Shown piece after piece: positions 8,994 to 15,907 of a stretch of 64,000 nt of DNA. Position 1 is the stretch's first letter; every line of letters starts with the position of its first letter. The position numbers were made by a program, and so were the translations under genes. Location: positions 62,001 through 126,000 of the forward strand of contig DOJW01000007.1 of assembly GCA_003511165.1 (NCBI GenBank). Direction: 5' to 3'. The notes under the pieces were generated by a model. The model was not told the DNA's origin. It saw nothing but the letters and a program-made list of their open reading frames with translations, and did not search any database. The stretch is from Candidatus Dependentiae bacterium. Its GTDB lineage: Bacteria; Babelota; Babeliae; Babelales; UBA12411.

Positions 8994-9089
8994 CAACTTG
9001 CGCCAAAAGAAATTAAACAAGCATTAATAGGATTTCAAGGCCGTTGGCAAAATCAAACAAATAACAGGTTAGCTAAATTCATTAGATAA
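8994..9089 (+). pseudogene. Truncated ruvC remnant, copy B
   Basis: Read in frame, this stretch gives APKEIKQAL-IGF, then QNQTNNRLAKFIR and a stop. It is two separated parts of RuvC (8256-8291 and 8414-8459) joined after loss of about 120 bases. About ten of the differences from the intact ruvC are synonymous, such as CAG/CAA, AGA/AGG and TTT/TTC. This shows it evolved as a functional ruvC in some lineage before truncation, rather than being a fresh local duplication. No start codon or catalytic Asp pair remains. Confidence 0.8.
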
Positions 9090-9194
9090 TTAAATGTCGC
9101 ATTTTAATTGTTGACTTACTAAAAAGAGGATGCTAGTTTTGCTTCTATTGTGAATATGGTGTTTTTATAAAGGTATATTGAGCAAAATAAAACT

Positions 9195-9338
9195 ATGCAA
9201 AAAACAATCTCTTTAAATTTAATTTACATTCTTGCAAATTCCGATTGTTTTTCATCAATCAATTATACCTTTGCGTCTATTAATTCTAACTCTCAAGTAT
9301 TTGCCCATACTTGCGGTCGGGATAGGTGTACACCATAA
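9195..9338 (+). CDS. Possible leader peptide (47 aa), speculative
   Basis: An ATG-started frame of 47 codons ends 28 bases before a terminator hairpin that precedes the permease gene. The last codons (CGRDRCTP) overlap GGTCGGG at 9315-9321, the segment that could form an antiterminator. There is no good Shine-Dalgarno sequence, and the peptide is rich in Ser and Asn, so it may be a chance frame. Confidence 0.2.
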   Translation: MQKTISLNLIYILANSDCFSSINYTFASINSNSQVFAHTCGRDRCTP

Positions 9339-9363
9339 CAGCAAAAGTTAATTGAAAAAGTGT

Positions 9364-9396
9364 AAACCCCCGACCCAAAAAAGTCGGGGGTTTTTG
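9364..9396 (+). terminator. Intrinsic terminator upstream of the APC permease
   Basis: Stem CCCCCGAC (9367-9374) with GTCGGGGG (9383-9390), AAA/TTT extension and a following T-run. It lies 32 bases before the permease ATG on the same strand, where no upstream gene needs it. It is therefore either left over from a lost gene or an attenuator. Confidence 0.8.
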
Positions 9397-9427
9397 TTTT
9401 ATAGGGTTAAATTAAAAAGGATAAATT

Positions 9428-10738
9428 ATGTCAGATTCGCACAAAATTTCGTTTGTTTCGGCCGTGCTAATGAATATAAATATAATAGTTGGCAGTGGAA
9501 TTTATTTAAGTCCCCCGTTAATGGCCCAACAGGCAGGCGGTTTAAGTTTTCTTGGATGGATACTTGCAGGATTATTATTATTACCAATTGTTTTAACTAT
9601 TGCTAATGCAGCGCGAATTTTCCCAGGAGAGGGTGGTTTTTATAATTATTGTAAAGCGGCGCTTGGTGAAGATTTTGGCTTTATAGCCAACTGGGCTTAT
9701 TTGCTTGGGTACATGGGAACGGTCGCAACTATTACTAGCGGAATTAGAGATCTTTTAATTAATCCACTTGGTTTTAATTTTATTAAAGAATATCCAATAG
9801 TGTTTTACGTTTTTTTTATCTTAATCATTACTCTTTTAAATATGATAAGCATTAGGGTGATAGGTAAAATACAAAGCATGATAACTCTTCTTAAATTAAT
9901 ACCGCTTCTTGTAATGCTCGGAGTGATTTATTTTTTTTGGAATTCTTCTTTTGATTATCAAATAGATAGAATAAGCGATTTAGCGGGAACCATTCCATTA
10001 GTTTTATTTTCTTTCTTAGGGTTTGAAAGTTGTTGCAATATTGGGCATCACATTCGAGGTGGAACCGCTCAAGTATTTAAGGTTATTTTGATTGCATTTT
10101 CAACATCTGTCTTATTGTATACAGTATTTCACTTAGGAATTTTACAGATTATGGGTAGCGTTGCGCTAGCATCACAAGGGGTTCATGCATTTCCTAAATT
10201 TATGGGATTCTCAGCTGTGACTTCGGCTATAGTTTCATCCTTTCTTCTTTTTGATATGATGTTAAGTTATATGAATACAACGTATGGAGCAGCTCTAAAC
10301 AATATTACTAATATCAATATTTTTGCTAAATGTGGACTTTTATTTCGTTCAAAATTTTTATCAAAACTTAATGCGAGCGGAATGCCTTCGAACGCAGCTA
10401 TTGTTCACGGAATTTTAATTATACTGCTTGTTACATGTGTTCCAAGCGTGACTATTCTTGTTGCCATTACAAATTTAGGCGTTTGTATTGCATTTTTTCT
10501 TACTATCCTAGCAGTGTTTGTGCAGAGCTTGCGCAAAAAAAAGTACAGTTCTCTCTTTATAGCAAGTATTGGTTTCATTTCGGTTGGCATTTTGATTTAT
10601 CTTACATGGACAACAAAGCTAGGTGATAACAATTGGACGCGGTTAATCCATGCTTCACCGATTATGATTGGAATTCCGGTAGGATTTTGCATGTATCGCT
10701 ATTCAAAAAAAATTAAAAATTGTTCTGTTAATAAATAA
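9428..10738 (+). CDS. APC-family amino acid permease
   Basis: A 436-residue protein with about 12 membrane helices. The first helix carries the broken-helix motif of the APC superfamily, IIVGSGIYLSPP, and helix 6 begins near LFSFLGFES; both match amino acid-polyamine-organocation carriers. Such carriers take up amino acids across the inner membrane by exchange or symport; the substrate cannot be told from the sequence. Uptake would suit an organism without amino acid biosynthesis. It lies between ruvC-tail copies B and C, so it is part of the island. AAGGA precedes the ATG and a possible attenuator precedes the gene. Confidence 0.88.
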   Translation: MSDSHKISFVSAVLMNINIIVGSGIYLSPPLMAQQAGGLSFLGWILAGLLLLPIVLTIANAARIFPGEGGFYNYCKAALGEDFGFIANWAYLLGYMGTVATITSGIRDLLINPLGFNFIKEYPIVFYVFFILIITLLNMISIRVIGKIQSMITLLKLIPLLVMLGVIYFFWNSSFDYQIDRISDLAGTIPLVLFSFLGFESCCNIGHHIRGGTAQVFKVILIAFSTSVLLYTVFHLGILQIMGSVALASQGVHAFPKFMGFSAVTSAIVSSFLLFDMMLSYMNTTYGAALNNITNINIFAKCGLLFRSKFLSKLNASGMPSNAAIVHGILIILLVTCVPSVTILVAITNLGVCIAFFLTILAVFVQSLRKKKYSSLFIASIGFISVGILIYLTWTTKLGDNNWTRLIHASPIMIGIPVGFCMYRYSKKIKNCSVNK

Positions 10739-10761
10739 AATAGTAATTAAATATTTCCAAT

Positions 10762-10799
10762 AAAAAACGAAGAGTATTTTTTGATACTCTTCGTTTTTT
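10762..10799 (+). terminator. Terminator after the APC permease
   Basis: Perfect 16-bp inverted repeat (10762-10777 and 10784-10799) with A-rich and T-rich ends, 24 bases after the permease stop. It can work in both directions. Confidence 0.9.
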
Positions 10800-10807
10800 A
10801 TTGCGTT

Positions 10808-10861
10808 GTTTGGCAAAATTAAACAAATAATAGATTAGCCAAATTAATTAGATAAAATTTA
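10808..10861 (+). repeat. ruvC 3'-end repeat, copy C (decayed)
   Basis: Matches the end of ruvC (8412-8465) at 49 of 54 bases, including the TAAAATTTA just past the stop. In the ruvC frame it reads VWQN, a stop, then TNNRLAKLIR and the final stop, so it is non-functional. The convergent secreted-protein gene ends within it (stop codon at 10859-10861). Confidence 0.8.
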
Positions 10862-12194
10862 GTCATCATCATCATCATCATCGCACGTTATTCCTTTGCA
10901 GCATAAGAAGTTGCAGAAGCAATCTGCAAAGCCGCACCAAAACCTTTCACAATTATAACCAGTCATAGCGCAACAATGTCTGCAGTCGCCAGCACATGGA
11001 TGTAAGATATATTCTATTTCTTCGCCACCAATAGCGGAAGGATCTTCACTAGGATTTCTAGAATCTACAAACTCAAAAGCCCCTCTTGATTTTAATAGAC
11101 AAACTGCTGCAACATCTTTTGCTTGGCCAGCGACGAAAATAAGAGGTTGATTTAGGCAGTTTCTAGCATCTCTATTAAAGATTGGATGAAAATCTAACAA
11201 TGCGTTCAAGATAAATAATTTTCGATCTCTGAGAGCTTGGAAGAGAGCATTTTCTTTGTAAACATTAACCGCTTGGAGAAAATCTAACCGGTTATTAAAT
11301 TTTAAAATTTGAATAATGCTACATAAAAGTAAAACATCAGTTTTATCGTCATTCATATAATGAATTATCTTATGCAAAAAAGGCACGGGGGCGTCATTTA
11401 TTGTTGATAAATTTCGAATAATCTCCTGAAACCTATTTGCGAAGATGGGACTTGCTTCTAGACATTGAGATATTAATTGAACTATGACCGGCTCTTGTGC
11501 GTTAAGCCTTGCTATTTCAGCTAAGATGGCAGCTCTTGTTTGCTCGTATTGAGGATATACGATTTCCGCTTCTTCTGGATTATAAGAGGAAGATGCTGAA
11601 GAACTAGGTATGATAAAAACACCCATCATCGGTCTTCTTGGATATATCACAGGGCGTCTTTGATCTTCAGGAACTTGAGGAAATTCAATTTTTTCTAAAC
11701 GTTCTTCTAGAGAGTGTACCCAGTTTTGAATAGCTTCAACATGAGCATGAGCTATGTTTGGAATTGTAGGTATTTGCGGTGTGGCAACACTAGGAACGCT
11801 GGGTAAAGAAGGCATGGGGAGATTTGTAAAATTAGGAATGGATGGCATTGAAGGTGGGGCGGTAAAATGAGAGGTAGTTGCCGGATTAAAATGAGGCATT
11901 GCGACATGCACAGGCGCAGTTATATGAGGTGGAGCTGGGGGGGCGAACCGAAACGAGGGGAGTATAAGAACGTACGTGGCTTGGTGCTGAAAAATGACTT
12001 CCGCCAGAAAAATGCGGTCCCCCTGAGACATGTGGCCCTGAAACGTGTGCATGTGAAACCGATGCATGTGAAACCGAAAAATGAGGGGCAGAAACGTAGC
12101 GTCCCCCAAAACCTATAGAAAAAGTAGGTGTAGTTTTAAAAACTAACAATAAGATTAGGCTTAACTTAGGGCTTAAAAGGTTTTTTAGATTCAT
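10859..12194 (-). pseudogene. Secreted His/Ser/Pro-rich protein with Cys-rich, poly-Asp tail; frame broken at C7
   Basis: The natural start is at 12194: MNLKNLLSPKLSLILLLVFK is a signal peptide, followed by SAPHFSVSHASVSHAHVSG-type His/Ser/Val repeats. This frame stops soon after a run of seven C on the coding strand (11937-11943). With six C the reading would pass into the long second frame (HITAPVHVAMPHFNP onward) that continues to 10859, giving about 445 residues. The second frame has no signal peptide, and its own start would be a TTG with no plausible N-terminus. The C-terminal half is helical with ankyrin-like segments, then Cys-rich, ending in seven Asp encoded by a trinucleotide repeat. 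It may be a phase-variable gene, a pseudogene or a sequencing error. Function unknown. Confidence 0.65.
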
Positions 12195-12462
12195 TAAAAC
12201 ATTCCTTTTTATTTTAAAAATAATATTATTTTGTTCTGCTGATGTGAAAGCAAGATGCTTGTCACAGAATATTGAAGAACGTTAAAAAATCAAAAAAAAT
12301 CAAAAGAAACGTGAAAATAAAAAAGTAGAGAGGTCAAGAAAAAGGCCGATAATGTTAATTATGTTAAATAATGAATGTCTTAAACAAATAAGGAATTAAC
12401 ATAAAAATTAAATTTAGCCGTTTTCAGCTCATTTATTTATGATTTTTGAGTAAAAACAAGTA
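12195..12462. other. Intergenic stretch upstream of the frame-broken secreted gene
   Basis: AT-rich, no gene seen. It should hold the minus-strand promoter of the gene starting at 12194. There are no strong hairpins. Confidence 0.4.
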
Positions 12463-12504
12463 TAAATAAAAAACCGCCACGCAGGAATGAATCCTGCATG
12501 ACGG
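12463..12504 (-). terminator. Strand-specific terminator of the candidate small RNA
   Basis: Arms 12504-12492 and 12486-12474 pair along 13 bp on the minus-strand RNA using two G-U pairs. On the plus-strand RNA these would be A-C mismatches. A run of six T follows on the minus strand. This points to a minus-strand transcript ending here. Confidence 0.7.
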
Positions 12505-12560
12505 AAAAAGGAGAGTAGTAATGAAGCCCATTAAAATTTTAGGTTCTAAACCTTAGAACA
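12463..12560 (-). ncRNA. Candidate small RNA with anti-Shine-Dalgarno stretch
   Basis: On the minus strand a promoter-like pair (TTGACA at 12588-12583, 16-base spacer, TACACT at 12566-12561) is followed by a small 5' hairpin (AGGTT/AACCT), a CT-rich single-stranded stretch containing ACTCTCC, and a 13-bp hairpin with a T-run. The C/U-rich part is complementary to Shine-Dalgarno sequences such as GGAGAG. Predicted length is about 90 nt. No homologue is known to me. The alternative reading is an 11-codon plus-strand peptide (12521-12556) preceded by GGAGAG. Confidence 0.4.
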
Positions 12561-12670
12561 AGTGTAATATATTCCATTGGAATGTCAAATGTAATTTCAC
12601 AAATCTATTTAAAATAAGGCAAAAAACATAATATTTTCAATTAATAATTTTAAATTCAAAAAATCTCAGC

Positions 12671-12716
12671 AAAAAACACTAGGTATCAACAAAACCTTAA
12701 TTTTATAGTGTTTTTT
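12671..12716 (-). terminator. Terminator after recF
   Basis: An 11-bp inverted repeat AAAAAACACTA/TAGTGTTTTTT with a loop of about 24 bases begins seven bases beyond the recF stop and ends in a U-run. It would end the dnaN-recF transcript. Confidence 0.65.
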
Positions 12717-12723
12717 ATCAATT

Positions 12724-13818
12724 TCAAATTTTAATAATTTGAGGCGTAAATTGATAGTCTTTTTGAAAAATATCTTGAAAATCGCTAAAAGATTTAATTG
12801 GGCAAGTTAAAAAAAATTGAAAATCTAATTCTGTAATCATAAAAAAACATTTAGATAAAACTATTTGATCTAAATCGGTTAAAAAATCATCTAATAAAAA
12901 AGCGATGTTTTGTTTACCCTTATCAGCCAAAATTAGACCTTGTGAAATTTTGATTAAAAATAAAATTAATTTTTGTTGGCCACGAGATGCAAAAAAACGT
13001 GCTGCATTTCCATGATAGTGAATTATAAAATCATCTAAATGAGCACCGATGACAGAACGTGAAAATCTGGTTTCTTCTTGATATTTACTTTTTAAATACA
13101 AATCCCAAAATGTATCAAAATCACTTCCAATTTTAATTTTAGATTTATATTCAAAATTAATAAAAAAGGTTTCATTAAAATATTTTTTTAAATATTCATT
13201 AACCTTTTGTTCTAACAAATTTAAATAAGTCATACGATTTTTTTGAATAACAATAGATAGCTCCCAAAGCTGCCGGGTCCAAACTTTCAAAATATCCAAA
13301 TTTGGCATTGAAGAAGATTTTAAAACAGCATTTCGATTATCTAAAACCTGTTTGTATTGTTTCAATTTATTTACAAAATCGTACGAATCAAAAAATAGAG
13401 CCTGATCTAGGAACAGACGACGAACATCAGGATAGCCTTTTACCAAAAGTAAATCATCTTCTACGACACTGATTATAGAATAGAGTTCTACAATTTCTTT
13501 GTAAGACCTAATTTCTTGCTGATTTAACCTAACAACCTTTTTTCCATCTTTAAATCCCACAGCAATCTGATTTGTAAAATCAGATTGCTGTGAAGCAAAG
13601 TCTATACCAATAAAAAAGTGATTTTCCTCAAAATGAACAAGATCGCGACTTGAACAAAGTCGAAAAGATTTCAAATAGCAAGCAAAATAGAGCGCTTCTA
13701 AAATTGAAGTCTTTCCCGATCCATTCTGTCCTTCTATAAAAACAATTTTGCTATCAAAGTCAAAAGTTTGATCTTGAAAACATTTAAAATTTCTAAGCTT
13801 AATTTTTGTTATAGTCAC
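12724..13818 (-). CDS. recF: DNA replication/repair protein RecF
   Basis: A 364-residue SMC-like ATPase. Walker A is FIEGQNGSGKTSILEAL near residues 28-44; the QQKLILFLIKISQG signature region and the Walker B LLDDFLTDLD are near the C-terminus, as in RecF. RecF loads RecA at gapped DNA with RecO and RecR. It follows dnaN after 11 bases on the same strand, the classical dnaN-recF order, so the two are co-transcribed. Here dnaA is about 43 kb away, whereas many bacteria have dnaA-dnaN-recF together. Confidence 0.95.
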   Translation of the reverse strand: MTITKIKLRNFKCFQDQTFDFDSKIVFIEGQNGSGKTSILEALYFACYLKSFRLCSSRDLVHFEENHFFIGIDFASQQSDFTNQIAVGFKDGKKVVRLNQQEIRSYKEIVELYSIISVVEDDLLLVKGYPDVRRLFLDQALFFDSYDFVNKLKQYKQVLDNRNAVLKSSSMPNLDILKVWTRQLWELSIVIQKNRMTYLNLLEQKVNEYLKKYFNETFFINFEYKSKIKIGSDFDTFWDLYLKSKYQEETRFSRSVIGAHLDDFIIHYHGNAARFFASRGQQKLILFLIKISQGLILADKGKQNIAFLLDDFLTDLDQIVLSKCFFMITELDFQFFLTCPIKSFSDFQDIFQKDYQFTPQIIKI

Positions 13819-13829
13819 TTTTTCTCAAA

Positions 13830-14960
13830 CTAATTTTGTTGAGTAGCTGAAACCGGCATCACAAGAAAAGCAAATTCATATTCACTTTGCTTTGATTCAA
13901 AAATAATTGGCTTATTACTATTTTTTATAAAAAATGAAAGATCTTTATCAGGAAAAACTGAAAGACCGTTTAACAAATAAGGAGAATAAAAACGACTTTC
14001 TACCGATTCTCCTTCAAATGAATCCATTTTTATAGACTCTTCCAATGTTCCAACTTCTTTGTTCTGCAAAGATAAATCTAATTTACCTGGTTGAAACAAA
14101 AATTTGGTTGATAAAAAATGTCCTGCCAAAAGACAATTTGCAAGTTTCAAAGATTTCATAATATCATCTTTTATTAAAACGGCAGGAGAAAAACCTTCTT
14201 TGCTCAAAACTGGTTTATATTCTGGAAAAGTGTCATTCAAAAGTTTGGAGAAAAAATTAAAATTTGGACCAGAAAAAACTAATTGACTACCACAAACCCC
14301 TAAAAATACATTCTTCAAATCGGTAGATTCTAATATTTTCTTAAGTTCGCTTGTAGCTCTTTTTGGAAGCAACCAACGTTTGTTTTCATGTAATGAATAT
14401 TTTTTTGTTTCTACTTTCGCAAGACAATGTCCATCTGTTGCTACCATTGCCATTCCATTTTCATCCACTTCAAGTAGCATTCCGTTTAGTGCCGTGTTTG
14501 AATGGTTTTGAGGAATTAAAAAAGAAACTTTAGCTAGTAGATTAAGTAAAAATGAAGATTCCATTTCCATCAAATTTTCAATTCTTTCTGGGAATGGAGG
14601 AAAGTCTGCTGCATCTCTAATATTTAATGAAAGATCAACACTTCTAGATTTTAATCGAATATTTGTAGGTGAAATTGTAAACTCAATCTCCCCTTCCATC
14701 TCTCTAACTAATTCGAAAATCCTTTTACCAGAAACTAAAAAGCTTGCTTGGTCGATAAAGTTTTCATCCAGCTCCATAGTTGCGCGTAAGCTAATTTCTA
14801 AATCTGTAGCTTTCAACATCAATTCTTTAGAAGAAACATTAAACAAGATAAATTCGGTAACATCTAAAGTTGTTTTTTTACTGCAAATAGTTTGCATCGA
14901 AGCAAGTAGAGCAAAAAGATCTTTTTGCTCTACTTTAAATTTATTTTCCATTTTTAGCAT
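13830..14960 (-). CDS. dnaN: DNA polymerase III beta subunit (sliding clamp)
   Basis: A 376-residue protein of normal clamp length with three repeated domains. Recognisable parts are TALNGMLLEVDENG and MVATDGHCLAKVE in domain 2 and the C-terminal FLVMPVSATQ (the usual end is MPMRL-like, so it is divergent). The clamp rings DNA and tethers polymerase III. The start MLKMEN allows ATG 14960 or the ATG at 14951; the latter gives MENKFKV. It is upstream of recF in the same operon. A terminator at 15057-15085 separates it from the gene before. Confidence 0.93.
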   Translation of the reverse strand: MLKMENKFKVEQKDLFALLASMQTICSKKTTLDVTEFILFNVSSKELMLKATDLEISLRATMELDENFIDQASFLVSGKRIFELVREMEGEIEFTISPTNIRLKSRSVDLSLNIRDAADFPPFPERIENLMEMESSFLLNLLAKVSFLIPQNHSNTALNGMLLEVDENGMAMVATDGHCLAKVETKKYSLHENKRWLLPKRATSELKKILESTDLKNVFLGVCGSQLVFSGPNFNFFSKLLNDTFPEYKPVLSKEGFSPAVLIKDDIMKSLKLANCLLAGHFLSTKFLFQPGKLDLSLQNKEVGTLEESIKMDSFEGESVESRFYSPYLLNGLSVFPDKDLSFFIKNSNKPIIFESKQSEYEFAFLVMPVSATQQN

Positions 14961-15056
14961 CTGACCAAATCCCTTTTAACATTTAGGAAATTTAAAACAA
15001 AAATTTAACTTATGTATTATAAAAATAATCAAAGAATTTGGCCAACTTTAAAACAA

Positions 15057-15085
15057 AAAGAGAGACTTTAATATAGTCTCTCTTT
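15057..15085 (-). terminator. Terminator after the 207-aa anchored protein gene
   Basis: Stem AAAGAGAGACT/AGTCTCTCTTT (15057-15067, 15075-15085) with a loop of seven bases and a T-rich tail on the minus strand, 19 bases past the stop codon at 15105. Confidence 0.85.
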
Positions 15086-15104
15086 ACATAAAATTTATAA
15101 TTTT

Positions 15105-15728
15105 TTACTTAGCAGCTTCTTCCTTATCTAATTTAAAAATAAAACCTTCTACTTTGTAGGTAGCGCGCATTACTTTATTATCAGTTTGACTTTGATATTG
15201 AGTTACAATTTTATCTTTTGTCACTTCTATAATCTCGCCTTGAAAATAAAAATTACTATTAAATTCTGTAATCCCTTTGATCATATCAAGACTTTGAACT
15301 GAATAATTTGCTGGTAAATTAGGAAGTAACAAAACAAACAACCCCCTTTTCGAAATATCCTTATTACTTTTATCTAACTTATATACCAAAAATAGTTTTT
15401 TCGTTTTGTTTGCTGTAGAAAAAGCCTCATTATTTAAATAAAATTTATCTACCGCTCCTAAAACAAGTTGCAAAGGTACGGCGCTATTTTTCTTTGTATC
15501 CCAAATTTCTGTTTGAGGAATAAGCGCTTTAGGATTTGAGAAAAACTCATAAATAGATATTCCACTATCTGTTGAAACCTGTACGTTTGATATTTTATTT
15601 ATAGTTGACTGACTACTTTCGTACAAAACTTTTAATGGATCACCAATGCCTGTAAATAAATATCGATTTGAAAAAAACAATCCAATTAACAATACCACTA
15701 TGCCGGAAAACAGTAGGTTTTTATTCAT
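15105..15728 (-). CDS. Membrane-anchored or secreted protein, unknown
   Basis: A 207-residue protein with an N-terminal hydrophobic segment (MNKNLLFSGIVVLLIGLFF) acting as a signal anchor. The rest looks beta-rich and ends with a Lys/Glu tail. I recognise no domain. It has its own terminator and is transcribed in the same direction as dnaN-recF. Function unknown. Confidence 0.6.
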   Translation of the reverse strand: MNKNLLFSGIVVLLIGLFFSNRYLFTGIGDPLKVLYESSQSTINKISNVQVSTDSGISIYEFFSNPKALIPQTEIWDTKKNSAVPLQLVLGAVDKFYLNNEAFSTANKTKKLFLVYKLDKSNKDISKRGLFVLLLPNLPANYSVQSLDMIKGITEFNSNFYFQGEIIEVTKDKIVTQYQSQTDNKVMRATYKVEGFIFKLDKEEAAK

Positions 15729-15907
15729 ATCGCCCCCTTTTAAAGCAAAAAATCCGCACTAAACTGTTCACAATTATATTTATATTAATTTTAGCTTAAG
15801 TTTGAACACAATAAAAACGAGAAAGTTACAGCAATTCATTGACTTTTACGCTCTCCAAAAACTAATTTAAAAACATCTTTTTGTTTTATAAAATTTGGAG
15901 AAATTTG

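Larger units (their letters stand above)
9090..9427 (+). other. Leader region of the APC permease gene
   Basis: This 338-base stretch has no confident gene. It holds a possible 47-codon reading frame (9195-9338), a perfect 10-base palindrome GGTGTACACC at 9325-9334, an upstream GGTCGGG (9315-9321) able to pair with the 5' arm of the terminator hairpin at 9366-9391, and the permease ribosome-binding site AAGGA before 9428. The layout resembles a transcription attenuator, but no known riboswitch or T-box motif is seen. Confidence 0.45.

Noticed and set aside
9190..9427. T-box or known riboswitch before the permease
   Set aside because: No T-box sequence (TGGNACCGCG) or other recognised aptamer motif; only terminator and alternative pairing.
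10859..12109. Reading the long second frame alone as an intact gene starting from TTG at 12109
   Set aside because: Its first residues make no signal peptide or known start, while the other frame starting at 12194 has a clean signal peptide and enters this frame after one base change at C7.
11867..12118. Plus-strand open frame opposite the broken secreted gene
   Set aside because: It is a shadow of the repeat-rich minus-strand gene, with no start signal and no recognisable protein.
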